Below, piece after piece: positions 25,742-38,100 of a stretch of DNA of 64,000 nucleotides. The DNA is from Rhabdornis inornatus (Eukaryota; Chordata; Aves; Passeriformes; Rhabdornithidae). Positions within the stretch are counted from its first letter, which is position 1; every line of letters begins with the position of its first letter. The notes beneath the pieces were generated by a model that did not search any database, had not been told where the DNA came from, and worked only from the letters and a program-made list of their open reading frames with translations. Both the position numbers and the translations under genes were made by a program. Where the stretch lies: contig VWZS01004380.1 of assembly GCA_013397075.1 (NCBI GenBank), positions 434,001 to 498,000 on the forward strand, in the 5' to 3' direction.

Positions 25742-25747
25742 AATAAA
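25742..25747 (+). promoter_or_regulatory. Proximal poly(A) signal AATAAA
   Basis: A canonical hexamer begins 29 bases after the CERK stop. If used it would give a 3' UTR of about 50 bases. No strong GU-rich element follows, so use is uncertain. Confidence 0.35.
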
Positions 25748-28308
25748 AGCTCAAGGAAATTGAGTAAATATGCATTTTAGTCAAATTGACAAGTATTTTA
25801 AACTACTAGATTTTTTTTTATGGCTTCACTATAATTTTAGACATTTTACTGTATTATGTCTTTTTTTTTTTAAACATTGTAATCATTAAAATATATCTTG
25901 GAGCAATGTAATCTGTTATGTTAGAAAAGATGGCATTGGCCTATATCTGTGTATTTCATGATGACTGATAAATTCTCTGTGCTTTTCTAGGGAGCTAATT
26001 TAGTAGTTGTGTTGCAATAATATCTAAATGTTAAGAAACATTGGGCTTCCCACTGGCACCAAGACATTTTCAGTGTCTGAGAAGACATTTTCTGCTGGGA
26101 GTGTTATGTAGTTGCGTGTGGCTTAAATGCTGGACAACGGTGTTTTCATTTGCTTTTTTTTTAAATTAAAATCTTTAATTTTGTAATTCTGACAATACCT
26201 TGCAACTTATCAATGCAATTCAAACACACATTCCTGGCTTTAAGTAATAATAATAATAGTGTACAGATATTTGAAAAATAAAAGCACAACTATATACAGG
26301 TCACACCTCATCTTATATATTCTGTCTTTGAAGGTTTCCTTGCATCATGCTTTTTGGGATTATAAAAGGGTTTATTACTGTTTGGATGATACCAAATACC
26401 ACACAGTGCAACTGAAAAGTCTTGCAAGCAAATTGCAGGAGTACTTGCATAATATCTGGAAGGCACAGGAGAGGAAAATATGAGTTCTCAAACACCAGCA
26501 AGTTTTAGTTTTTAAAAATATCTAATATTAACCTATTAAAAGCTTCCCTCTTCAGTACACAATTCTTTGGACATTCTACTCCATACCTTAAAATGTCTTT
26601 GCAAAATAAGAAGTTGAAGTGTTAAGTTTAGAAATACAATCTGATGATTGAAAATCCTGAAAATAATTTAATTAAATATGAAACAAAATAATTTGCTTTG
26701 TGACGCCAAGGGAAGAAACTGGCATCTGACAAATCATGAATTCACTGTGCTGATTTGTTTTTATAACAAAAAACATTAGACTGTCATATAGAGCTATGGA
26801 GAGATTAAGTTGTATATAGTTTTGTGCATTGTGGCACATATGTGTTTTGTGTCCAGGGTTGGGGCTAAATTTTGCTCTTCCTGTACAGACTTACTCCTGT
26901 TTGAGGACAGAAGTTAGCACCTGTTCTATTCTATCTTTTTTTAAGTGTTTCTTTAAGTTTAAAGTTCTCTTTAAAATTTACTTCATCTGAGGTTTTTTTT
27001 GCATACAAACAGCTGATGATTCTTGATTCATGTATATTTATTGGTACTTTTGTCATCCAGCTTGTGTTTATTTCATGTCTCTCATATATGTGGTCAATGT
27101 AAGCCATGGTGATTGGTCATTTCATTACTGAAGCACTTGAATATTGTTATAAATATTAGGTTATTTTTTTCTATTGAAGTTATTTACATTCCTGTCTCGT
27201 GTATTATCAAAATTGTGTTCTATATCTTTGCTACAAAGTATTATTCATATTGCTCTAGATGACAAAAAGCACTTGCAAATTATATTTGCCTCAAGTACAA
27301 TCATACAAAGTTTAGGATCTTTATTTTGTTATATAGTATTTCGGGAAAATACTTGAATACTTTTCCAAAGCTACTGCTCTTTGTTTTCCTTATTAATACA
27401 ATAAGTTGAAATGTTGATTAATCCAGTGTTTTTCTGACACTTGTAGCACAGGTGTTACATATACTGTATTTTTAAAGCCATGTTTAATGAGTGAAATAGT
27501 ACTTTTGAACTAATGTCCCATTGAAAATGAAATTATGCAGTTCTACAGATGTGAATAATTTTTGAAAGTGTCATTAAAAATGTCTATGGTTATTGTGGTT
27601 AATCCATGAATATTGTGAGAGTACCCAGACTTCCAAGTAAAAGTAGTTCTTGTGCAGGAGGTAATGGTGCACACTCAGCTTACCAATAGTGAGGGAGTTT
27701 GAGGCATTGCAGCTATCCAGAGCACATTCTCATCAATGAGAACTGGAATAAATACTAACCAGCTCTTTCCATTTGTTTACTAGCAAGTCATGAGACTCTT
27801 CTTTAAAAATGGAGACTTAATCTCATAGTGAATGTATATTGAAATGCTTTGAGTATCTGCAACTGAGTGCTTGGTGTTTCCAAAGAAAGCCACAGTCAAG
27901 GTCTCCTTTCTGAGAAAAAGCCACCAGAAAAGAATGAAAGATCATTGTATAGTATGGTAAAGAAGTGTGAAATAAATAATAAAGGTATTGCAACATAATA
28001 AAATTTAAAAGTCTTAGGTAATAGAAAAGCTGCATAGTTGCATTTGAATAATTCTATTCATAGTATATTAAACTGGCAAAGCACCATATGTGAGTTGTAT
28101 GACGTGTCCAGTTTTTTTTAAAGAGAGCTGTGTTAGTAATGTCTGCTTACATTTTAATTCTAGGGATTTTTTTTTTGTCTGAATGTAATCTTAGTATGGA
28201 AATTATGTATAGAAAAACCAGCTTTGATTTTTCTTTTTTCCCAATCTTGCTGGCTTCAAGATTAGAAAATGTATTCTGTTTTGAAACGCTAGGGCATTTC
28301 ATTAAAAA

Positions 28309-28373
28309 AATAAAACTGCATTATACAACAGTACATTGGTTGTCTTCTTTTCACAACTTGATTTGAGAATAAA
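28309..28373 (+). promoter_or_regulatory. Distal CERK poly(A) signal pair
   Basis: Two AATAAA hexamers occur at 28309-28314 and 28368-28373. The first is followed within 35 bases by CA sites and a U/GU-rich run (TTGGTTGTCTTC), a good cleavage context. They are the last signals before repeat-derived DNA, so they are the best candidates for the end of the long CERK transcript. Confidence 0.5.
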
Positions 28374-28844
28374 AATCTCACTTTGACAGAAATCTGGCAG
28401 TAGTATGCTTAGTGTAACCACTGTGAGCAGATCAAACCAAGTGAAGCAATTCATAACCTTGCAGTTGGGTTGATGACAGCTTTGTGGCCAGTGAGAGTGT
28501 GACCAAACACTGAGAGTGAAGGACTAGCCCAGCAACTAGTGAAGCTGAACTTAGGCTAATACTAAGCAACTCTACCAGGGTAAACTAAAAATGAAACTTA
28601 CATAATGCAGGTATTTAGAGTCATTATTATTATGGAAGCAAAAAGAAACTGTTGTTCTAAGAAGCGTGAAATATATGCTATAAATAGTATGTGGTAAATA
28701 GATGGGGGGGTCTAGAATTTTGTTGCAATAATTGCTACGATGAAGTACGTATTCTAATAAGTAAAATGTGTTCATTGTAGATAAACAATGGGCACAGAAG
28801 GAGAACATGTTTTTTCAGCACTGTAGACACTTCTGCTTTTGAAG

Positions 28845-28913
28845 TGTATTGTTTTTGTGTGGCAAGGTTTTGGTAGCTGGGGGGCTGCAAGGGTGACTTC
28901 TGGACAAGGCAGC
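28845..28913 (+). mobile_element. Left end of an older ERV LTR, split by a later LTR
   Basis: TGTATTGTTTTTGTGTGGCA, then AGGTTTTGGTAGC and GGGGGGCTGCAAGGGTGACT, is the characteristic start of a common avian ERVL-type LTR (recognised from memory). After 69 bp it is interrupted by the LTR at 28,914. It resumes at 29,515 after the 5-bp duplication GCAGC. Confidence 0.8.
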
Positions 28914-29514
28914 TGTAAGGGTCAGTCTGAAGTTTCCCTCGTTTTTGCCTCACGACCGTGGCAAGAAGACCCTGAGGACCCCCACCCAGGTGGGCTCTGG
29001 ACAATGGTTTTCTGGCCTGACCAAGGTGGATGCTTGCCAAGTAACTGTTTGCAGGTGCTCGCTGTGCTTCATGGTACACTGCTCTCAAGCAGGCACTAGC
29101 TGGAGCAGCAGGTTCTATATACCTGTTTCTTGGAGCAACCCTCACAATAGTCCATAAATCTCCCCACTTTTTGGCCAGAAGCCACTCACTTTGGAAAAAG
29201 ACTATAAAAGAGCGACCCTCTGGAGAAGACCCTTGAGATCTCCCCACAGATGAAGACCCATCTATTGGCTGGACCACGAGGACGTCCGTCTCATCTCCTT
29301 GGTAGCTATCGTCCCATCCTCTCCCTCTTTTTCTCTCTATACTCTCTTTCCTATCTCTCTCTCCTCTGTCGCAGCTGAGTTGTTGGCATTTTTAATAAAA
29401 ATGCAGTGCTGTTGTTGAATAAACTGATTTTGTCCCCTGCATTTTGCCTGTTGCACCTCTGAGATCAAACGAACCATCACGACCCCCGGTCTGTATTAAT
29501 AGCAGATCGTGACA
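28914..29514 (+). mobile_element. Solo ERV LTR (601 bp) with perfect 5-bp target duplication
   Basis: The LTR starts TGTAAGGGTC and ends CGTGACA (TGT...ACA). The 5-bp GCAGC stands on both sides (28909-28913 and 29515-29519). It contains a TATA box (TATAAAA, 29203-29209) and poly(A) signals at 29394-29399 and 29418-29423, giving the U3-R-U5 layout. A 5-bp duplication fits ERVL or some ERV1 elements. No internal retroviral genes are present, so it is a solo LTR left by recombination. The antisense 180-codon ORF over it is a chance frame. Confidence 0.88.
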
Positions 29515-30250
29515 GCAGCAGAGGATGCCCCCATGTCAGACAGTCATTTCCCCAGTCAGCTCCAAGCTGGACCTGCCACTGGCCAAAGCTGAGCTCATGG
29601 AATGGCATTGCTAAGAACTTCTGTGAAAAATGAGACAGGGTAAAAAGTACTGTAAAAGGAGTGAGTAGAAAATAAACATCCTGTAGACACTTAAGGTCAG
29701 TGAAGAAGGGGGAGGAGGTGCTCCAGGCACCAGATCAGATTGCCCTGCTGCCTGTGGAGGACCTCACACTGGAGCCATGGATGCACCTCCAGGAAAGCTG
29801 CAACCTGTGGAGAACCCATGCTGGAGCAGTTTCCTGGCAAGGGGTGCAGCCATGGAGAGAGGAGCACATACGTGAGTGGGTATTTTTGGCAGGAACTGTG
29901 GCCCATGGGGGATGCTTTACTCCTCAGGAAGGAGGAAGGAAGAGAAGGTGTTGAACCCACTAGACCCCCCCCACTTCTCCATCACCCTGCACTGCTCGAG
30001 GCAGGAGGGATGAGGTAGAAGAGTTAGAAATGAAGTTGAGCATAGGAATGAGGCAGAGAGGGAAGAGAGGAGGTGGTGCATTTAGGTTTGGATTTATTTC
30101 TGTCTTACTCCAGTATTAATTGGCAATAAATTAAATTAATTTTCCCCAAGATGACTTTGTTTTGCCCCTGACTGTAATTGCTGAAGGGCCTCCCCATCCT
30201 TAGCTTGACCCCTGAGCTATTCAATCATTCTTTACCCTGTCCTGAGGCGG
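29515..30250 (+). mobile_element. Right part of the older ERV LTR
   Basis: Resumes with GAGGATGCCCCCATGTCAGA, then GCTCCAAGCTGGACCTGCCA. It ends with TTGGCAATAAATTAAATTAA (poly(A) signal 30125-30130), then TTTTCCCCAAG and TTTTGCCCCTGACTGTAATT. These are the poly(A) and U5 blocks of the same avian LTR family as the left piece. The 3' terminus is degraded, so the end is approximate. Confidence 0.8.
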
Positions 30251-30296
30251 ATGGTCTAGAATCAAAAATTTCTCCAAACGTGTCTTGCAGTTCAAG

Positions 30297-30835
30297 TATT
30301 AGAATAATAGAATCTTAGAACCATTTAGTTTGGAAAAGACCTTTAGTATCACAAAGCCCAGTCCTTAAATGAGCACTGCCAAGTCCGCCACTAAACCATG
30401 TCCCTCCCTAAGGGCCACATCTACACAAATACCTTCAGAGATGCTGACTCAGCCACTTCCCTGGACAGCATATTCCAATGCTTGATAATCCTTTCCATGA
30501 AAAAGTTTTTCCTAATCCTGAGTCTAAACCTCCCTGGACACAACTTCATAGGAACTTGGATTGGAAGGGACTTTAGAGGTTAACTTGAGTCTAAAGATCA
30601 TATTGGCCTCAACTTGAGGCAATTTCCTCTTGTTTTATTGCTTTTATACAGAAAAGGAGACCAACCCCCACCTGACTACAAGCTCTTTCAGCTCCTCTTT
30701 TCCAGCTAAGCACCCCCAGCTCCCTCAGCAGCTCCTCACCAGACTTGTTCTCCGGAGATGTCCCCAGCCCTGTTGCCATTCTCTGGACACGCTCCAGTAC
30801 CTCTTCTAATGAGGGGCTTAGAACTGAAAACAGAA
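30297..30835 (-). mobile_element. CR1 LINE, antisense, with second CR1 end inside
   Basis: Left end AATAATAGAATCTTAGAACC is the reverse complement of a CR1 3' terminus. CACTAAACCATGTCCCTCCC, TTCCAATGCTTGATAATCCT and GTTTTTCCTAATCC follow, and it runs to TCTGGACACGCTCCAGTACC. Around 30,546-30,605 a second CR1-like 3' end (AGGAACTTGGATTGGAAGGG, then ACTTTAGAGGTT) interrupts the element, indicating a nested short insertion. Confidence 0.88.
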
Positions 30836-33800
30836 TCCATTTCCCTAGAACTCCTGCCTTAATCCCTATGAAGTAAATGAGTAATAGGAATTAATTTTTA
30901 TTCACATTAGTGACATTGTTATTATTTCAACTTTTCAACAGGAGAGTTAAGTAATTTAATAGATTCTAACTGGTGTTTAAGTTGCACTAAATGAGTTCTG
31001 TCTATAATGAAGCAACAGTCTTCCCAGACTTCTCTTACCCGCTTTCATGTACATGATCTACATCTCGCAAAGGCTTATGCATGTTCTTAATTAATACATG
31101 ACTAGTCCAATTAATTAGAAGGGGGTGGGGCATTCATTCTTCAGTCATGCCTTTCAAATACTCTGCAATGAGAGGATTAGCTATTTTTTATTCAATTTCC
31201 TGCTGTTGAGAAATGATTCCTAATATGTACCTACCAAAATTGCCAATGAGTTTGTCTTCAAAAAATGTTAGCTCCTTTGTGACTTGCATGTCTGAAAGGA
31301 TGATTTCCTCTTGTTGGTAGCTATTTCACCTAGGGTGCAATTTTCTGGCTTATTTTATAGAAATCCTCCAGCAATAAATAAAGTTAACATGTTTTTAATC
31401 TTTTATTTTTTAAATATTTCAATAGTATAGGACAGAAAAATATAAGTGGAAAAATAATTATTCATAAAGGAAAAACATTGAACAAATAACAGAAGTGATG
31501 CAAATTAAAAAAAACATGAAGACCAAATTCCGGAAAGGATGAAAGAGAACAACTGCAAAACAAATATTAAAAGAAGAAAAATAAAAGAAGAAATAAGGAA
31601 ACAAAATGCAGGATTTTTTTCCCCTTTTTTTTTGCTGGAAAGCTTTGCCTGGGTATGTGTACTGTAACTGCACAGTAAAGCTAGCTCTAAAGTTTTGAGT
31701 AGATTGCTAGAAATTTGACTATTTACAACTGGTAGAGAAAATAAATTCATCACTGTTATGAAGACTTATTTCTAAAAAAATGCTGTATCACTCTCTGTAT
31801 TTCCATTCACAAACTTTACCATAACAGCAGCACAGCTAGAAGAGCTGTTAAAGGAGAATTGTAAAAGCAGATTCATGGTCTCCTGTAGCAATGTGAAACA
31901 TTCTGAAATGACTGTTCAATTTAATCTCCCAAATATTGTTTTTCATGTTAATATTTAGCAGCTGTATTTTAGGAAAGGGGAGATTGGACAAGAAGAAGAA
32001 ATGCTAGGTTAGTGTTTCAATGCTGCTGAGGTCAGGGTGGTGGGATAGCAACTCACCCCAGCTAAGGGTCTGTCCCGTAGACCTTGTAACATCAGGGGAA
32101 GTCCCCACAGAAAATGTTTCCCTACAGAAATACCTGTGCAGTTCCTAGAACATGTTTGTATAATCTGTTCTTCTGAGCTTTCAGTGATGGATATTCAACA
32201 AAGCAGATTAGCAATCAAAACAGATTCCTTAAAGATTTTTAGGTAGAAACCCTTGGTCACTCACTTAGCTGAATCTCCCTTGCTGTATTTATGCATGGGC
32301 ACAGAGAACAGCTTGTTGCTTTTGGGGAATTCACTCCCCAAGATATCCTGTTGCCTCTCAGTCTCCTGTTCTTTGCCTAAACAGTATTGCTATCCAGGCA
32401 GAGAAGGAAAAACCCTACAGTATTCAAGTACCTATTGATATGAAAAACCACTTGAAGCTGATTTTTGTCTATCTCCAAAGAAGCAGCTCTGTAGAAGAGA
32501 GCTGGTACTGACAGGGTGGCTTTGGAATGAGTAGCTGCATAAAGTCTTCAATCAAATCAGATACCATTTAGTACATAGATACCATGTTTTCACAGAATGC
32601 TGTTTAAAGCTCTGGTAGATGCATTTAAGGTAGATATTTCCCCTCAGTGATACCTATCAGATAAACAACTACTCTGAGGATTACTCTGCTGGTAGATGCT
32701 GCCCTGCCCCTAGACCAAAGAACAACCCAATAAGTAGCTCTTAGGTAGTTGGAGCCTCCCGTTTCCATTGTGTCTTGCAGTGTTTGAATTTTCTATGGAA
32801 AACAGGCAAAACCTGAACACCTGGATGTTGCTGTTTTAATTTTCTAGTAAAGACTTTCAGAAAATCCTCAGCACATTTGTAGTAGGGTTGGGAAAGAGTT
32901 AATATAGGTGTATTCTTTCACCAGAACAGCAGATAGTACTATTTGTTCTCCTCTGTGTGCAGGCAAAGCTTTGAGCCAGCAGAAGAATTTGTATTTTTTT
33001 CTGCATAAAAGAGTTTACAGACTCAGTGGAGGAAGATGACGTGGGGAAGAAGCACAAGAAGCTTTCTGTGCTCAGGGAGTCCATCCTGAAGTTTTTGTGG
33101 TGGGAACACCAGGCACTAATGCATGGACCAGTGCAGAAGAGGGATGCAGTGAGTAGGAATATCCAAAGATCACTGGCTGCGTAGACTCAGCAGTCCAAAC
33201 TCACTCACCCAGTAAATAAAGCATTGCACCATACCCGTGTCAATTGCTCAGGTTTGGAACTGAAGGCCGTTGCTGTTTGCCCTGCCTTCATTTGTTGCAG
33301 GAAATTTCACTGGTTTGGGATAAATCTGTCCTGTAACACTGCTATGAGAAAGTACATCAGAAATTTATTAGCAAGAATGACTGTGTTCAGTGCTTTCACT
33401 GGCGCTAAAACAGATGAAAAAGGAGGCCAAGAAAGGGGTGTTGATTCACACTGCCCTTACTGAAGTAACCCAGCACAATGCACCTCACGTTGCACATGCA
33501 AGGGCAGTGGGAGGCTATGGCTGCTTGCATTGATTTCTACCAGGAGTTCTGGTTTCTACCTTCCAACAAAGCTACTGAGGTACCAGAACTCTCTTCTCCA
33601 CTTGGCATGGGAGTGGCTGAGAGAGTGAATGTTATTCCCATTTAAAAGCACAAATAGCTGTATTTGAATTCTCTTCTGTTCCAGGACACTGCATACATCC
33701 TGCAGTAGTGACAGCCAGAGCTTCCTGTGGAGTGGAAATTCCTATGCTCTTAATGCAAGGTATTGGTGGAAGGAACTACAGTTACCGGTTTTAGCGTTTT

Positions 33801-34734
33801 TCGTGAAGCCACTCAGGTGGGAATGCATCTCTGCTATATTCAGAAAGACTGGGCAACTCACACTGGGCCATAATGACCCCTGCTGTGTCCTTTCTACTGA
33901 CATCAACTGATGCCTTAGACAGTACCAACAGGCTATGGGCCATGTGAAGCTGTAATCAACTGACATCCATCAGGAAAATGAGGTGGCCATTATCTTTGAG
34001 TTGCGGCCTCAGACATTTTAGCAGAAGAGTGCACATTGTTGATGACTATGCAGTTGTTGTCTTTCATACACGTTGAAATGTGCGCTGAGAAACCCAGGTC
34101 TGTACCAGGAAGAAGAGGTGGGTATGTCCATGGCTGGGCAGCTGGTGTGGGTGAGCAGGGGTGACCTGTGGCCCTCAGGAGCACCAGTGTGGAGCATGCC
34201 TGGCAAAGGAGCTCGTGTTAGGATGTTTGCAGCATCAATGGCTCTGACACAAGCCATGCTCTGCCTCTAGAGTGCAGATGTGACACTGGGAGCAGCAATC
34301 AACAGGGAGCAGACAGAACAGCTTATACGGAATAGAGGAGAGGGCAGAGATGGTGTTAACAATGTCTGTAATGGATGTGGTGACTGTGGGCTGCAGTGCC
34401 ACAGAGCTGCAGGGGCTGAGCACAGCCAGCTCACTGAGGGCAATGAGACCTGGAAGCCTGCACTGGCAGGTCAGGTCTTGATCTAAAAATAAAGCACTTG
34501 TAGGTGGCTGTGTTGTACTAGAAAAGCTGAAAGGTACTGATGCAAGTCCCAGATCACTAAGAGATAGTAAGCCTGATCTCATGAGTCTCCAGCAAGTTAC
34601 TCATGCTCCTTTGTTTAAATAATGGCTTGGGCAGCATGGCTTCTGAGAAGCTCTGGGGCACAGCATAGTGCCTTTCCTACCTACCCTAAGCTCTCTCCAA
34701 GCTCCTGTTTGCTAATCTACCTTTCTCTTCTTGC
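30836..34734. other. Intergenic, no gene seen
   Basis: AT-rich, then from 33 kb GC-richer unique-looking DNA. The ORFs (for example 34235-34582 on minus) have no recognisable family, start context or splice pattern. No repeat recognised. Confidence 0.45.
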
Positions 34735-35165
34735 AGCCAACTAGGCCTTGAGGAGAGGCTGTATGAGCAGTGGCTGAGGTCACTTGGTCTGTTCAGCCTG
34801 GAGGAGACTGAGGGGGACCTCACTGCAGTTACAACTTCCTCATGAGGGGAAGAGGAGGGGCAGGCACTGATCTCTGCTCCGTGGTGACCAGTGACAGAAC
34901 CTAAGGGCATGGCCTGAAGTTGTGTCAGGAGGGGTTTATGTTGAATATTAGAAAGAGGTTCTTCCCCCAGAGGGTGGTTGGGCACTGGAACAGGCTCCCC
35001 AGGGAAGCAGTCACAGCACCAACCTGACAGAGTTCAAGAAGTGTTTGGACAATGCTGTCAGCACATGGAGCCACTTGCAGGGGTGGTGCTGTGCAGGGCC
35101 AGGCGTTGGACTTGATGATCCTGGTGAGTCCCTTCCAACCCAGCATATCCTGTGATTCTGTGAAT
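34735..35165 (+). mobile_element. CR1 LINE 3' copy, sense to window
   Basis: GGCCTTGAGGAGAGGCTGTA, then TTCAGCCTGGAGGAGACTGA, GGGACCTCACTGCAGTTACA, CTGGAACAGGCTCCCCAGGG, and an intact CR1 terminus TTGGACTTGATGATCCTGGT, then GTCCCTTCCAACCC and GTGATTCTGTGA at about 35,151-35,163. Confidence 0.92.
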
Positions 35166-38100
35166 ACCAGCCTGTTAAAACCTCCTAATGAGCAGGAAGA
35201 ATACTGACGCTGGAAGGTTGCTGCATCATGACCTTTATACAGGGCAGCAGGGCCTATGTGGTGCATAAGAATTCAGGCGGAAGAGCACAGCCTTGTCATT
35301 TGGGTTTGTGTCACATGCCAGGTGACATGGATGTGTCATGGAGAGGACTGATGCAGTGAAGTGAGTGACTGAAGAGCAGCCTTACTGCTGCCGCTCCAGT
35401 GGTACAGCATATTTTTAACCCTAAGTATTTGGGAGCAATTTGACATGATGAAATAATTGTGACAAAGGTGTATTTATTTCTGAGGCCTCTTCATGCAGGT
35501 CTACTAGAAGACATGCTTTCTTTCTTGGATGTAGTCCAAGACTTGTAAATAACATCAAATATTTTGCTGTAACCTCATTTTTCTCTGTTCAAGAACCTGT
35601 CAAGATCTTGTTTTTCCATCTTGGCTGACACTGCTGACACAGTGGTGTCAGCAGAGAGAAGGCTCGCTAGCCTGAGCAATGCTAAACATCTGTGAACAGC
35701 ACAGTGCTCGGATGTCACTGGCTGGCCTGCCTTGGTACAGACGTGTCAGAGGAAAAAGGCTCAGTGCATGCTGAGTCTAAAGGATAACCCTTGAAAATGA
35801 CACAGCCACAGAAAATTGCACACACTCAAGTTTGCCTTTGGGTAGAAGCAGATTATTTTCCATACAAATATGAGCAGATGGAGACAGAACAGAGAACTCT
35901 GCCTATTGCTCTCCCATGTGCACTGATTGAATCTCTGAACCTGCAGTCCACAATTACCATATCAGAACTATTACCACTGTCTTTCAATAAGGGAAGAAAT
36001 ATAGCTTTGTTTTGCTTTTGGAGTCTGTGTATTACAAATCGGGGCCTATAATCCAAGAAAAGAGAAGATTATTTTTCAGTAAAACATCAAACAATGCCAT
36101 TACATGCAGTTATATATGTCACTTGTTTTTCCGCACCCTAAGATGCAGTGGAGAGTTCTAAAGTTTAAATAATTTTATGATAATGAACCCTTTGGTACTG
36201 TTTAATAATTCTGCATGTTAACATAAATACTTTTAAATCTACCTTACTGCAGTGACTGCTATTCAGTGCTTTAAGTCTGACCTGATCCTGCAGCTCCCTC
36301 TACTGAAAATTAGTTCTCTTGAAAATAACTCCACATTTCAAAATAAAGCAGTCATTTTTAAGGTAGTCTCCATTTCGTATGGCTCCCTACAGACAAGATT
36401 TTCAGTAACATATTTCAGTTCAAATTATATGTCACTTCACACCAGTGATTTCTACTTTTAATTTTCTTTACAGGATTCAATGTGATCAAACAATGATAAA
36501 TGCTGTGTAGTTGCTTTTTATCTCAAAGAACTGAACAATTTGAGCAATGTCTTACTTAAAAAGGGACAGAAACAGGTCAAGCAGGGAAAAAGTACAATCA
36601 TAAGTTTTAGCATCTGGGACCCTTTCTCAACTCAGCTGAATTTGCCTATTAAAGATGGCTTGAATATTTGTTAATATTTAAGGCTTCAGGTTAATATCCA
36701 CCAGGTCTCAAGTAGTTCTAGTTCTCACTTTGCTCTGCCCTAAGCTGCCATATCTGTTAGGCAGTGAGCCTGCAAGGACAGATGAGATGATCTGTCATTT
36801 TCAGTCAGTGCCATGTGGTGTATGGGAGGTGGGAGCAAACCTGACTAGATTTGGTGTGTTTTTTCTTTCCCTGACAGTTCCTGCTCTCAGACTCAGCCCT
36901 GTTTGCTGCTTTTATGGCCATAGCAGTATTTCTGAGCACTCCTGGTCTCCCCCAGCTTTTCCACTTCCTCATTGCCGTCCTGACTTTTCACTATTCCTGT
37001 TACTTCGTTTTACTGGCCCTTTCTGGAGTTCAAGTATGGTACCTGTGTTACTGGCCTGATAATACTGCTCTCTGTTCCTTTGGTCTCTTTTTCTCCACCT
37101 TTGCACTCCCTCTGTCCCAGCAGTCTGCCTGCTGCTCCAGCACACATGCTCTTCTCTCTGTTGTTTCTTTTCTAGAACTTTTCTGTTTGATTTTGTGATT
37201 CAGACATATATCTGAGATGAGGAACTCACTTACTTGTACATCTCTGAGAAAAGATGTTTGACGTCTGGACATGTCTTTGGGCAACCAAGGGTTTTTTATC
37301 TTATGGTATATCCAAATCATACTGATCAGCTTTGGGTTTGTGGCTTTGTGAGTGTTTTTCTGTCTGAGCATTTGAAAATTCTCTGAAACTGCTTTTATCA
37401 AGGGGAAATATTGATGTATAATACATGAATAATAATAGCACTATATAAAATTATTATTTGTTACGTATAGTTCAATTGCAAATAAGTGCATGTTCCCCAA
37501 GGGAGCATTTGAAAACCAAGTATCACTGATATGAGGCTACATAACATCACCATTGGGGTAAGGCACTGTCATGTTCATACTTCTTTTCTGTCTAAGGGAC
37601 TAGGTAAAAGAAGCACATTGCTGTGAACCGTGAGCTTTTCTTATTTATTTCTACATTAAAACGTATCTCCAAGGAAACAGAACTCCTGTGAGGCACTGCT
37701 AAGGTGTTTGTTCCCTCTTTTAACTTTCCAACAGCTGTCTTTATTGAAAACCTTTTAAAATAATTATTTCTTTAGCATGTCCAAGTATGAACAATGTGAA
37801 TGTCAATATTTATGCTCTACATATTTTCTTCTCTATAGCAGAGCAATGATATACGTGTAAGAACAATTTTGCAGAAAATAGGGTGGAGTGATTTCAGGGC
37901 GAATGTTCCTTGCATTTCTTACTATAAGCTGGCTTGTTTACAATGGGATCCATAATCCACTCAACACCCGATTGAAGTGCATCCATCCTAACACTTGTAA
38001 TTGGCTTTCATCAGAAGCCATAAGCTGGAAAAGGGCTGCTCTGTGGCCAGAAGGGCTGTGTAGTCTGTGTTTCTGTGGGCATCTTTTCATTCAGGAGCAT

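Larger units (their letters stand above)
25713..28390 (+). other. CERK: CERK 3' UTR (extent inferred)
   Basis: This is AT-rich sequence with no recognisable repeat after the CERK stop. It contains poly(A) hexamers at 25742, 25885 (ATTAAA), 26277, 27573 (ATTAAA), 28309 and 28368. The length to the last pair, about 2.7 kb, is near that of the long human CERK 3' UTR as I recall it. The end is inferred from the last signals and from the LTR that follows at 28,845. Short ORFs here have no family similarity. Confidence 0.6.

Noticed and set aside
28735..29277. 180-codon ORF on the minus strand
   Set aside because: It lies antisense across the nested LTRs and changes element at their junctions. No protein family similarity.
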